From Lachnospiraceae bacterium AM48-27BH (lineage in GTDB: Bacteria > Bacillota > Clostridia > Lachnospirales > Lachnospiraceae), in contig QUFC01000008.1 of NCBI GenBank assembly GCA_003478355.1, positions 43,531 to 107,530 on the forward strand: a stretch of DNA of 64,000 nucleotides. Direction: 5' to 3'. A program made the position numbers and the translations under genes. Under the pieces are notes generated by a model. That model was given only the letters and a program-made list of their open reading frames with translations. It had not been told where the DNA came from and did not search any database. Below, in pieces: positions 27,080 through 34,869 of this stretch. Within the stretch, counting starts at the first letter, position 1, and every line of letters begins with the position of its first letter.

Positions 27080-28867
27080 TTACACCCGTGAGCCGAATTC
27101 GTCGTCAAGAGCGATCCAGCCGTCTTCGTTCGTCGCGTAGGACTTCAACAGGCCCCACAACTTCGCGCCTGGGCCTTCCTTCGTCTTTACGATGGTAAAG
27201 GATCCGACGCCAGTGTGTACCGCCTGACCGTTCTTCTTGTGGTAGTCGTAAGTTGTGCCAGGGCCTTTTCTGATCCGCAAATCAGGAATCTTCACGCGGA
27301 ACACGAAGGATTCATTCGCGGCGGCAACGCAAGGATAAATTTCTTTTCCTGAATTGTCGAAGACTTTGTAACCGCTATTCTGTTTACAAAGTTCGATTGC
27401 GTTTTCCTTCTGCTTGAAGGCGCCGATCTGAGTGTCGGCCTTGTCCCAGGACTTACGAACGCGGAAATATCCGGTTCCGGCGGTGCTTTCCTTCTGTTCC
27501 TGGGTAGCCTTGAAGGAAACATAATCCGGGATCGTGGTAATGAACAGGCCGCTTTTCAGCTTATACCATTTTTCATCGGCGGAGATTCCGACGACGGTAA
27601 ACACGCCTTCGTGTACAATCTGATCGACGGCGGCCGTGTAGCTAGGCGCCTTTCGGATATTCAGGCCGTCTTCGCCCTTATAAATAACCGTAACGGTTCC
27701 GTTCATGGCGTTAATCTTCTGGTTGCTCTTGTCGTCGCTGGTATTGTCTACTGGCGCGGAAGGAACGGTTGTGACGGTCTGGCCGGACATTGCCTTTTTG
27801 ACGTCCTTTCGGAACTGATCCATTGTCAGGCCGTACTTATTCCAGATATGTTCGGGATCGCCATGGTTTGACGCGATTCCCTTCGCGTGGCCCTCGCGGT
27901 GGCTCATTAAAACATTGCTGTTTTCCGGGTTGAAGCCGTACTTCTTGCAGATATACGCGAAGAACTGGACGGCGTTCGCGTAAGTTGCCAGGACATGGGC
28001 CTTCGTGTTGCTTCCGTCGCCTGTTTCAATCCAGGAAGAACCACCCGTGTACTTAATAGTCGCCGGTTCTGTCATTTCAATGCTGATAAGTGAATTGTTT
28101 CCGCTTCCGTTCGAACCGGATCCGCAATGCCAGGCGCGGAAGTTCCACGGTAAAAGCTGTAAAACGACCGCGGCTTTTCCAACGACCGCATGAACGCACG
28201 CGCCCGTTGAAACGGAAAAGTTGTTTGCGATAACCTTCGGATCCGGCTGTGGACAACCGATACTGTGAAGCATACCGCCGGCCGGTGTGATTCTGCGGCC
28301 ACTCTTATAACAAGGGCTGTTTGTCAGAAGATATTCTTTGATTTCAATACTCATTTTGTCTTCACTCTCCTTTACATCGTACTTGTGAAGTTCCCATCGT
28401 TCAATGATGGAACAGATCTTTTCGACGTATGTTACGTCGGTGGCGTAGCCGCCGTTTTTGATGATCTGGATCGCCTTTCTGTAATCTGTTTCGCCCGAAA
28501 GTCCTTCATACCGCTTTGCGGCTCCTTTCATGGCGCCCAGTAAGTAAAGCGAATGATCGTTTATACTGGCCTGAATGTCCGGGTATGCGCGGAAATCGGC
28601 AACGACGGAATATTCTTCGCCGTTCTTCTTCTGTTCTTTTGTGGTCTTCGTATATTTTGAAGTGCCGTCCCAGACGCTTTTCCAGGTGTTCCCACTTAAA
28701 GAACACTTCATTCCGAAAATGTTGTTTGCGTTCACGGCCAGGTCAGTAGAGCCGTAACCGCTTTCTAAAATTGCCTGTGCCATTGTTACGGAAGCAAGTA
28801 TTCCGCTTGCTTCCGCGTCTTTCATGGCATACGGCGCGATTTTGATAACAAAATCTTTTTCCGACAT
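27080..28867 (-). CDS. modular endolysin: glucosaminidase, amidase, SH3 and SPOR-like domains
   Basis: A 595-residue lysis enzyme. Residues 1-165 form a glucosaminidase domain (ASVTMAQAILESGYG, NNIFGMKCS, DFRAYPDIQASINDHS). Residues about 175-370 form a zinc amidase_2 domain (GGMLHSIGCPQPDP, WHCGSG, ISIEMTE, SHREGHAKGIASNHGDPEHIW). An SH3b domain follows (about 395-460, EDGLNIRKAPS), then a SPOR-like repeat (GTGYFRVRKSWDKADTQIGAF) and a last SH3b (DLRIRKGPGTTYDYHKKNG). It cuts glycan and peptide bonds and is released by the holin encoded 3 bp upstream. There is no signal peptide. Confidence 0.9.
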   Translation of the reverse strand: MSEKDFVIKIAPYAMKDAEASGILASVTMAQAILESGYGSTDLAVNANNIFGMKCSLSGNTWKSVWDGTSKYTKTTKEQKKNGEEYSVVADFRAYPDIQASINDHSLYLLGAMKGAAKRYEGLSGETDYRKAIQIIKNGGYATDVTYVEKICSIIERWELHKYDVKESEDKMSIEIKEYLLTNSPCYKSGRRITPAGGMLHSIGCPQPDPKVIANNFSVSTGACVHAVVGKAAVVLQLLPWNFRAWHCGSGSNGSGNNSLISIEMTEPATIKYTGGSSWIETGDGSNTKAHVLATYANAVQFFAYICKKYGFNPENSNVLMSHREGHAKGIASNHGDPEHIWNKYGLTMDQFRKDVKKAMSGQTVTTVPSAPVDNTSDDKSNQKINAMNGTVTVIYKGEDGLNIRKAPSYTAAVDQIVHEGVFTVVGISADEKWYKLKSGLFITTIPDYVSFKATQEQKESTAGTGYFRVRKSWDKADTQIGAFKQKENAIELCKQNSGYKVFDNSGKEIYPCVAAANESFVFRVKIPDLRIRKGPGTTYDYHKKNGQAVHTGVGSFTIVKTKEGPGAKLWGLLKSYATNEDGWIALDDEFGSRV

Positions 28868-28870
28868 TGA

Positions 28871-29194
28871 TTAGTCCTTCTTTCTGTAAAATCTGGCCCA
28901 GATCTCGAACAAATAGTCCCAGCCCTTACAACACACGATCGCCACGATGAACGCCGCGAAAATGACGGCTACAAGGTAATACCACACGAACGCGATTGAC
29001 GCGTAAGACAGGTAAGCAAAGAAGCCGATCACGCAAATTGCAAGGGACAGAATAAGAACCTGGAACTTTGTCGGGATCTTGTCCAGGAAGCCGATCCCCT
29101 TTGTAAACTCTGTGATAACCGAAATCAATGTACAGATTGTGGCCACAATCAGGATGATTTTTGAAGCGTTTTCAATGATAAATTCAATGTTCAT
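28871..29194 (-). CDS. phage holin
   Basis: A 107-residue membrane protein with three hydrophobic segments (about 10-28, 44-65, 68-92) and a charged C-terminus (ARFYRKKD), the class I holin pattern. It lies between the XhlA-like gene and the endolysin. Family assignment is by topology and position. Confidence 0.75.
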   Translation of the reverse strand: MNIEFIIENASKIILIVATICTLISVITEFTKGIGFLDKIPTKFQVLILSLAICVIGFFAYLSYASIAFVWYYLVAVIFAAFIVAIVCCKGWDYLFEIWARFYRKKD

Positions 29195-29231
29195 GTTGTT
29201 TTCTCCCTTCTGGTGTAAAAATAGTTTTCAG

Positions 29232-29495
29232 TTATAATCCGAAGCCGGTTCGAACAATGGTTGTTAAAAGCCCGATGGCCGCGACGATAATAGCCGCCAC
29301 AACAGTTCGGAAAAGCCATTTATTCGATTCGGTGAGATCTGCGACGGTCTTCTGGACGTCTTCAAGATCGCTTTTGATTCGAAGAATTTCTTTTTCGTTT
29401 TCATAGGTCTTGATTTTGGCGTTGTTGTAACCGTCAAGTTTTCCTTCGATCTTGATAAGTCGATCAAGAACTTCTCTTTCAAATTCTGCTTCCAT
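29232..29495 (-). CDS. XhlA-like lysis accessory protein
   Basis: An 87-residue protein with an N-terminal coiled coil (FEREVLDRLIKIEGKLDGYN, then EILRIKSDLEDVQKTVADL) and one C-terminal membrane helix (about 62-82). This is the haemolysin XhlA pattern seen beside holins in B. subtilis PBSX. It is the first of the three lysis genes. Confidence 0.8.
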   Translation of the reverse strand: MEAEFEREVLDRLIKIEGKLDGYNNAKIKTYENEKEILRIKSDLEDVQKTVADLTESNKWLFRTVVAAIIVAAIGLLTTIVRTGFGL

Positions 29496-29551
29496 ACCGT
29501 GAACCCCCTTTCCTGATTATTAGACAAAAAATAACCTGGTAAAATGCCAGG

Positions 29552-30679
29552 CTATGAATTGTTATCTGGAACCCGGAAAGAAAATTCGTCGATAATCTTT
29601 CGGAGAAGGTTTCCGGCCGTGAAGTGGCTTATCAGACCGAAATAACTTTGCATGGTGTTGTTGACTTTCTCCCATGTAAGCCGGCCCATTTCAAACATTT
29701 TCTGAATGAACCGGATCCGGCGATACATTCTTTGTCGTGTCGATTTTCGAACACGGATTGTCAGCGGCGTAATAAGGGCGCCGACAAATGTTACCGGAAG
29801 ATAAGCCGGTCGGATTGATGTCTTGTTATTTAATTCAAGGTGCAATTCCTCATTCAGAAATCTTTCGATTTCATCCCTTGCCGCGAACGCCTTTTCCTTA
29901 CTGTCAAAAAGTGCGATCACGTCGTCTACAAACCGAATATATTTTTCGATATGAAGAACGTGTTTACAAAACTGATCCAATTCGTTCAAGTAAATGTTCG
30001 CGAACATTTGACTTGTCAGGTTTCCGATCGGCATACCGCGATTGTATAACCAGTCTTCTTGTTTGCACAACTCCGGCTGGACGCCGGAAGGAAGGCCGAA
30101 GGCGGTATGTTCGCAATTTATCAGTTTATCCAGGTCGCGAAGAATCAGTTCGTCCTTGATGTGCTTTTTCAAGATCTTCATAAGGATTTCGTGATCGACG
30201 CGGTAAAAGTATTTTGCAATGTCAAGTTTTAAGACGTACCAGTGTTTCGGACTCCGGTTGACCTTCCGAAGCCAGATCTGTAACTGTTTTCTTGCCTTGA
30301 CGGTTCCCTTACCCTTCCGGCAACCGTAACTATGCGTTATATACTGCCGGTCGAATAAAGGGTTTAGTTTCTGGTAATACGCCCATTGAACGACACGATC
30401 CCGGTACTGTAAAGCCATGATAATTCGGGGTTTCGGCTCATAAATCTGTTTCATGCGGTACTTACCGACACGATAGGACGATTCAAGCGGATTCCCTGGG
30501 ATCCCGTCTTTCGGGTAGTATGTTAGTCGATTCGTGAGATCAATGATTTCTTCTTCCCTATGCGCGGAGAATTTCAAGTTTTCGTCGCGGTTGTGCTTGC
30601 CCTGGGAAGCGTTGCGATCCGCTTCAAGTAGGTTCGACGGGTCGATGATTTCTTCGTGCGTAATGTCGAAAGTCTTCAT
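29552..30679 (-). CDS. DGR-type reverse transcriptase
   Basis: A 375-residue reverse transcriptase that copies the template repeat with errors at adenines. Motifs in order: RIIMALQYRDRVVQWAYYQ (RT1, about 83-101), YGCRKGKGT (RT2), VLKLDIAKYFYRVDH (RT3 with first catalytic Asp), GMPIGNLTSQMFANIYLNEL (RT4, with the SQ typical of DGR enzymes instead of the SP of group II introns) and YIRFVDDVIAL (RT5, catalytic DD). There are no maturase or endonuclease domains. It is preceded by the template repeat and Avd gene and by AAAGGAATT. It sits between the tail-tip module and lysis genes. Confidence 0.95.
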   Translation of the reverse strand: MKTFDITHEEIIDPSNLLEADRNASQGKHNRDENLKFSAHREEEIIDLTNRLTYYPKDGIPGNPLESSYRVGKYRMKQIYEPKPRIIMALQYRDRVVQWAYYQKLNPLFDRQYITHSYGCRKGKGTVKARKQLQIWLRKVNRSPKHWYVLKLDIAKYFYRVDHEILMKILKKHIKDELILRDLDKLINCEHTAFGLPSGVQPELCKQEDWLYNRGMPIGNLTSQMFANIYLNELDQFCKHVLHIEKYIRFVDDVIALFDSKEKAFAARDEIERFLNEELHLELNNKTSIRPAYLPVTFVGALITPLTIRVRKSTRQRMYRRIRFIQKMFEMGRLTWEKVNNTMQSYFGLISHFTAGNLLRKIIDEFSFRVPDNNS

Positions 30680-30891
30680 TGTGGTTAATTCCTTTCGTTG
30701 GAATTGTGCGCCCTTGCTTTCGGCGTGGGCGCGGCGCTGATCGTTACGCCCTTCACTGGCTTTCGCCAGGTACTAACCGCATTATCAGCAAATTTAATTT
30801 CTCCGGCGCTATGGCCGGAACTGAAACAGATCCCTTTTCCCTTTCTTGCACTGTGAAAAGTCCGTAAACTTTCCCGTCTGGCTAAAAGGAT

Positions 30892-31011
30892 AAGCGGAGA
30901 AGAAGCCGATGTTCGTCCTGACGTTCGAACGTGGGTTGTTCAAGTTCAACGCGGAAGGGCCAGCGTTCGAAGTGTTGTTGTAACTGCCAGAGACAATCGG
31001 CAAGCGTTTTT
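30892..31011 (-). repeat. DGR template repeat (TR)
   Basis: About 120 bp matching the variable repeat at 31549-31668 with 15 mismatches, 14 at T on the plus strand, that is A in the coding-sense template. The first 21 bp (30892-30912) are identical in both copies. Read like the target gene, TR would encode LPIVSGSYNNTSNAGPSAL and so on, rich in AAC/AAT codons that cannot mutate to stops. It lies 22 bp after the avd stop. The 212 bp from 30680 to 30891, between TR and the RT start, hold no gene and are probably the 3-prime part of the template RNA needed for priming. Confidence 0.95.
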
Positions 31012-31033
31012 GACCTGTTCCCTCTGCCGGAAA

Positions 31034-31453
31034 TTATTTTCCGGCGGTTGTGCTGGTTTCCTTTTGTGATCGGATCCAGCCGCCGAGTAGCCGCCCGATT
31101 TCACATAACTTTTCTGAAACCAGTATGTAACGCTTTTCGTCTACAAATTTCATGTCATACGACAAATCATTGAACATTCGCAATAATTCAAGCTGAACGT
31201 CCGCGTCTTGAAGTGTCGTTTTCTTGAAATACTTCTTTTGTGCCGTGATTATAAGAATCAGGAATTGAAACAGACACTTTTTATAGTCCGCCACAAACCC
31301 CAGCTTTTCACTTCTGGGATATTTCACAAAAGAAGTGTACAGATATTTCATAAGGTCTTTTGACCTTTGAAGAATTATCAGGCCGCTTCGTTGTTCCCGT
31401 CCTTCGTCGGTTTCGGGATTTCCGGGCGCCCCGTATCTTCGCATATTTCCCAT
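31034..31453 (-). CDS. avd: DGR accessory variability determinant (Avd)
   Basis: A 139-residue, positively charged four-helix bundle protein that forms a pentamer and binds RT and template RNA in known systems. Helical blocks are SKDLMKYLYTSFVKYP, DYKKCLFQFLILIITAQKKY, DADVQLELLRMFNDLSYDM and KRYILVSEKLCEIGRLLGGW. The N-terminal 20 residues are variable. It lies between target gene and TR, the usual place. Confidence 0.9.
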   Translation of the reverse strand: MGNMRRYGAPGNPETDEGREQRSGLIILQRSKDLMKYLYTSFVKYPRSEKLGFVADYKKCLFQFLILIITAQKKYFKKTTLQDADVQLELLRMFNDLSYDMKFVDEKRYILVSEKLCEIGRLLGGWIRSQKETSTTAGK

Positions 31454-31486
31454 TGTTGCAATCCTTTCTTGTGTCTCAAAAATATA

Positions 31487-31506
31487 GGGGCTACTATCGT
31501 AGCCCC
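31487..31506. promoter_or_regulatory. stem-loop next to the variable repeat
   Basis: A perfect 8-bp stem GGGGCTAC/GTAGCCCC with a 4-nt loop, TATC on plus and GATA on minus. It starts 17 bp past the target stop and 42 bp past the end of VR. In Bordetella phage DGR a similar hairpin with a GNRA-like loop beside VR marks the recipient; no such hairpin is next to TR. The minus strand has TATATTTTTG after it, so it may also terminate. Confidence 0.8.
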
Positions 31507-31522
31507 AAACAGAACACGGCTA

Positions 31523-32584
31523 TCAGATTGCAGATTCCAACTCCATAAAAGCGGAGAAGAAGCCGATGTCCGACCAGACGCCCGAACGTGGGTTGTCCAA
31601 GCTCAACGCGGAAGGGCCAGCGTTCGAAGCGTTGCCGAAACTGCCAGAGACAACCGGCAACCGTTCGTCTTCGTTGTTGATCCAAAAAGCGCCGGTATGT
31701 GTGACGCCGCTTACCGGTGCAAGGAATAATTCCTTCAAGATCTCCGGGATCGTTGTCACGCCGGTTCCGGCTACAAGATTTCCGAAGTTTGCCGTGTAGG
31801 TACTGCCGGCCGCGCCGGTATCGGTTGCGATCTTGAAATCTTTTGTATATTTCAAGGTGCCAGGTGTTCCAGGCTCTACCAGGCTACCATTCGGAAGAAT
31901 GGCCTTCCAATATGTGGACGCGGCAAGGTGTGAAACCTGTTTTGCGGCCAGGTTGCCGACGAAGATCTGGATTTCGCCTTTGTAAATTCTAAGGCCGGAC
32001 ATCCATTTCCAGACGTCACCCACGTAGTCGGCGATACCGTTTCGCGTTCCGTCATGGAACCAGGTCGCCGGGCCGGATCCGGTCGCGGTTCTGGTTGTTC
32101 TTGTTCCGCCCGATCCGTCGCTTTCGGTTGCGGTTGTCTCGCCCACCTCATAGGTGTATGTGTGGTGTTTTCCGTACTGGGTGTTGCCGCGCGGAATAAA
32201 ACCGGATTTATAGATCAAATGGTTAATGACCGCACGTTCCGGGATTGACGCTAAATGCCAGCCCGTTCCCTTCGCATTACAAGCCGCGTGTGACGCGTCG
32301 TAATTGATGGACGCTTTCGGATCCACCAGCGGCCAGGAATAGGCCAGACCGTCCACAATACAGTTAATAAATTTGCTGAAAAAGAAGCGCTTGTATTCCA
32401 CATCGTCAACCACAAAGGCCGAATGTGTCTTTTCGCTTCCACCGTCGAATAACTGGGCGTTTGTGCGCTTATTAAACGGGATCATAAAGGACGGAAGGCC
32501 CTTGACGTCCGAAATAATAGTGCAACCGCCGCCAGTCAATCCTTCCGTGGCGAATTTCAGGCTGTCAAACTGGTAATTATTCAT
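31523..32584 (-). CDS. DGR target: CLec-fold variable tail-tip receptor-binding protein
   Basis: A 353-residue protein whose C-terminal half shows the formylglycine-enzyme/C-type-lectin pattern: GTGWHLASIPERAVIN (about 110-125), NGIADYVGDVWKWMSG (about 188-203), then FLAPVSGVTHTGAFWIN. The variable repeat encodes residues about 306-346 near the C-terminus, where such proteins carry the ligand-binding surface. It should be the host-recognition tip of the contractile tail. Residues 1-90 are the probable particle-attachment part. Its start overlaps the stop of the gene upstream by 8 bp. Confidence 0.92.
   Translation of the reverse strand: MNNYQFDSLKFATEGLTGGGCTIISDVKGLPSFMIPFNKRTNAQLFDGGSEKTHSAFVVDDVEYKRFFFSKFINCIVDGLAYSWPLVDPKASINYDASHAACNAKGTGWHLASIPERAVINHLIYKSGFIPRGNTQYGKHHTYTYEVGETTATESDGSGGTRTTRTATGSGPATWFHDGTRNGIADYVGDVWKWMSGLRIYKGEIQIFVGNLAAKQVSHLAASTYWKAILPNGSLVEPGTPGTLKYTKDFKIATDTGAAGSTYTANFGNLVAGTGVTTIPEILKELFLAPVSGVTHTGAFWINNEDERLPVVSGSFGNASNAGPSALSLDNPRSGVWSDIGFFSAFMELESAI
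31549..31668 (-). repeat. DGR variable repeat (VR)
   Basis: Inside the target gene, offset +657 from TR. Changes relative to TR on the plus strand are T-to-C at 31570, 31581, 31582, 31597, 31602, 31630, 31635, 31636, 31654, 31666; T-to-A at 31573, 31576, 31638; T-to-G at 31667; and one G-to-C at 31661. They give at least ten amino-acid changes (for example N to G, N to D, N to S, R to W, Y to F). The invariant 31549-31569 is the candidate initiation-of-mutagenic-homing segment. Confidence 0.95.
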
Positions 32585-32936
32585 AGATTACACCTTCTTT
32601 CAGCGCGAACAGTGTCAAGGTCACGTTGTCCATAGAGAACGGAACCGGATCGCGCTTGATAATTGTTTTCTGGCTGTTTTCTGTTTCTTCGGAATAGTCC
32701 GGGTTCGGGATTTCTTCTTCTGTGTAGGCTCTGGCCGGAATGTCCACCTGTGCCACATAAAGAAGACCGACACCGGTTTCCAGGTTGCCGGCCATATCCG
32801 AAGTAATGTCGATATGGACGTCGTTGTCGGCTTCGTATTTTTTCAGATTCAGCATGATCTGATCGCCGACGTTCAGCCAGGTTTTCGTTGTGGAATAGGA
32901 AATCTTCTGGCCTTCGTTTGCTTCGATAATTTTCAT
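32577..32936 (-). CDS. tail-tip associated hypothetical protein
   Basis: A 119-residue acidic protein with many beta-prone stretches (KISYSTTKTWLNVGDQIML, VGLLYVAQVDIPARAY, VTLTLFALKEGVIYE). No family recognised. It lies immediately upstream of the DGR target with an 8-bp overlap, so I expect co-translation and a structural or chaperone role for the receptor-binding protein. Confidence 0.7.
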   Translation of the reverse strand: MKIIEANEGQKISYSTTKTWLNVGDQIMLNLKKYEADNDVHIDITSDMAGNLETGVGLLYVAQVDIPARAYTEEEIPNPDYSEETENSQKTIIKRDPVPFSMDNVTLTLFALKEGVIYE

Positions 32937-33106
32937 CGTCTCATTCCCACCTCTCTTTTTACATCATTCATTCGCGCGTTGATTTCTTCCGCGTATTCGC
33001 GATTCTGGGCGGCTGAATTGCCTTCGTGGCCGCCACCGAAGGCGCGTAACATCGCGGATTCCTGGGCGCGTCTTTCGTCTGATTTAATAATTACATTTGC
33101 TGGCAT
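32933..33106 (-). CDS. small basic hypothetical protein
   Basis: A 57-residue frame, MPANVIIKSDERRAQESAML..., with the stop overlapping the next start as ATGA. It is helical and Arg/Glu rich. The tight overlaps on both sides (33106 is also the stop end of the upstream gene) support a real gene. Function unknown. Confidence 0.6.
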   Translation of the reverse strand: MPANVIIKSDERRAQESAMLRAFGGGHEGNSAAQNREYAEEINARMNDVKREVGMRR

Positions 33107-33597
33107 TAGTACAGTCCCCCGATCACATGAAGTTTTAATGTTACATTTTTGGCGCTACCATAGTAACGCACCTTAAAGGCGTTCAGGGCCTTGTCGAATA
33201 CTTCTGCATACTCGACCGGGCCGTCCGCTTCCGTGACCTCAATATCGACCTTGTAATCGGTCTTATTGACAATCTTCGGAAGGGTGATCGTCTTCGCGGA
33301 ATTGGTCGCCGGATATTTCAGCGAATTTGTGAGTGTCGCCGTTAATATCTGGCCGCGAAGATCGTCAACTGATTCCTGGATAAGTCGAAGGTGAATGGCG
33401 TTCGTGGCCGCGATCAGGTTTCCTTCCAGGATCCCCATGTCTTCGTTTCCGAAGTTGGTCGCGCTCTGCTGTGTGCCTTTCTGGTGGATCTCACCAGGGG
33501 CCGGCGTCCATTCTTTCACACCGTTTCCCAGATCCACGACGGAAACCCGTCTAGGGTACTGGACAATTCGGTCTTTCCAAAAAACCGGAATATACAT
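33106..33597 (-). CDS. tail fibre-region hypothetical protein
   Basis: A 163-residue beta-rich protein (MYIPVFWKDRIVQYPRRVSV, KTDYKVDIEVTEADGPVEY, NVTLKLHVIGGLY). It is typical of small proteins between gpI and the receptor-binding protein in clostridial myoviruses. Probable baseplate or fibre component by position only. Confidence 0.65.
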   Translation of the reverse strand: MYIPVFWKDRIVQYPRRVSVVDLGNGVKEWTPAPGEIHQKGTQQSATNFGNEDMGILEGNLIAATNAIHLRLIQESVDDLRGQILTATLTNSLKYPATNSAKTITLPKIVNKTDYKVDIEVTEADGPVEYAEVFDKALNAFKVRYYGSAKNVTLKLHVIGGLY

Positions 33598-33613
33598 CTT
33601 TTATCGCTCCTTT

Positions 33614-33946
33614 CTACTCATTCCCCGAAGACTGTACAATTTTGATCGTATAACGATACATGACGCCTTCGTCGAATTCCTCTTTGTTCAGACTTTCGTT
33701 ACCGCCGGCCCATAAGAAGCCGCCGCGATGATAGAAGCGAATTCCTGTAATAGAATCCGGGGCGTTATGATCGAACATAACATAGATCGCGATCCGGCCA
33801 TCGGATAAAGTTTCCACATGGTCGATCGGAATTTTTGTCCAGGTATTCCCGGAACGGTATTCCGCGTAAGCGACAACCTTTTTCAAATATTCCTTCACGT
33901 CGTCGATTGCTTCGTCCGTTAAAGGAATATAATTTCCTTCTGTCAT
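33614..33946 (-). CDS. hypothetical tail-region protein
   Basis: A 110-residue protein (MTEGNYIPLTDEAIDDVKEY...) with RIAIYVMFDHNAP and FYHRGGFLWAGG beta-like segments. The ATG at 33946 is preferred because AAGGAG lies 11 bp upstream; an earlier ATG overlaps the gpI stop. Function unknown; part of the tail-tip cluster. Confidence 0.65.
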   Translation of the reverse strand: MTEGNYIPLTDEAIDDVKEYLKKVVAYAEYRSGNTWTKIPIDHVETLSDGRIAIYVMFDHNAPDSITGIRFYHRGGFLWAGGNESLNKEEFDEGVMYRYTIKIVQSSGNE

Positions 33947-33963
33947 GCTGTTTCGATCTCCTT

Positions 33964-34869
33964 TCATTCTTCGTCCGCGGCGTATTTCTCCGCGGTGCTG
34001 TCATAATATAAGTTAAGTCCTTCACTTTCAGGCGCGACGGAAACGCCGCTTTCCGCCAGCGCAAGACCAGTCGCCGGATCTGGATAAGAACCGGTTTCCT
34101 GGTCGCTGTCCGTCGGATAAACGATTGTCTGTCCGTCGGTGGCGCCTTCAAGATCGACTGTAACTTCGGATAAATGCAAGCCGGTTGAAATGTCCGGCGT
34201 GGTTCCGGCTGGCGTGTACTCTGCGAACGCTTCTTCTCCCTCTGCTTCAAGTGAAAGCTGAACTTCGGTCGGGATAAATCCAACCGCGGCCGCCGGATAT
34301 GTGCCACACTCGAAATCACCACAAAAGGTGTAGAAAAACGTCTGGTACTCTGATTTATCGAAAAATTTAAGCGTGATCCCGTTCTGAAAAGCCATGTAAT
34401 CGAAACGGGAACGCGCATTTTTAATTTTATTCAAATAATTCAGAAATTCTTTTATGGAAGTCTGCGTCACTTCCGTTCCGACTGCAATTCGGAAATGGAA
34501 AGGCGCTCCGGCGTATGTGTACCATTCTTCAACTGACGTGTTATTGTCGCCAAATACGGTGTCAATCATTTCTGCCATGGCCTGGCTGGTTCCTAGCTTC
34601 ATGTACCAGTAAATCGAATTTCGGATCAGACTTCTTTTGATTTCCGGCGAAAGCGACGTGTTATAAAACAGAACACGGCTTTCAACTGCCAGGAAGTCCA
34701 GCTTGTCGTCTTCGACCTTATCCAGATCCGCCCAGATATGCACCCGGCGCAACCGTTCCATGAATTTCTTTTTCTGAATATCAAACACCCGGCACGAAGC
34801 CAGGCGTTCAGGTGTCTTCATTTCTGCCGGAAGCGCGTCTTCTGTCCGGTAATCGTGAAGGCTAATCAT
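33964..34869 (-). CDS. phage tail protein I (P2 gpI-like)
   Basis: A 301-residue baseplate protein. The N-terminal domain is gpI-like: DALPAEMKTPERLASCRVF, then LDFLAVESRVLFYNTSLS, IKRSLIRNSIYWYMKLGTSQAM and DTVFGDN. The acidic C-terminal third is probably a fibre-attachment extension. The start at 34869 overlaps the end of the J gene by 8 bp; a longer upstream frame only covers gene J. Confidence 0.85.
   Translation of the reverse strand: MISLHDYRTEDALPAEMKTPERLASCRVFDIQKKKFMERLRRVHIWADLDKVEDDKLDFLAVESRVLFYNTSLSPEIKRSLIRNSIYWYMKLGTSQAMAEMIDTVFGDNNTSVEEWYTYAGAPFHFRIAVGTEVTQTSIKEFLNYLNKIKNARSRFDYMAFQNGITLKFFDKSEYQTFFYTFCGDFECGTYPAAAVGFIPTEVQLSLEAEGEEAFAEYTPAGTTPDISTGLHLSEVTVDLEGATDGQTIVYPTDSDQETGSYPDPATGLALAESGVSVAPESEGLNLYYDSTAEKYAADEE

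Noticed and set aside
29552..30679. Group II intron or retron reverse transcriptase
   Set aside because: No maturase, endonuclease, intron RNA ends or msr/msd-like structure; RT motif 4 has SQ, and an avd gene with TR/VR pair is adjacent.
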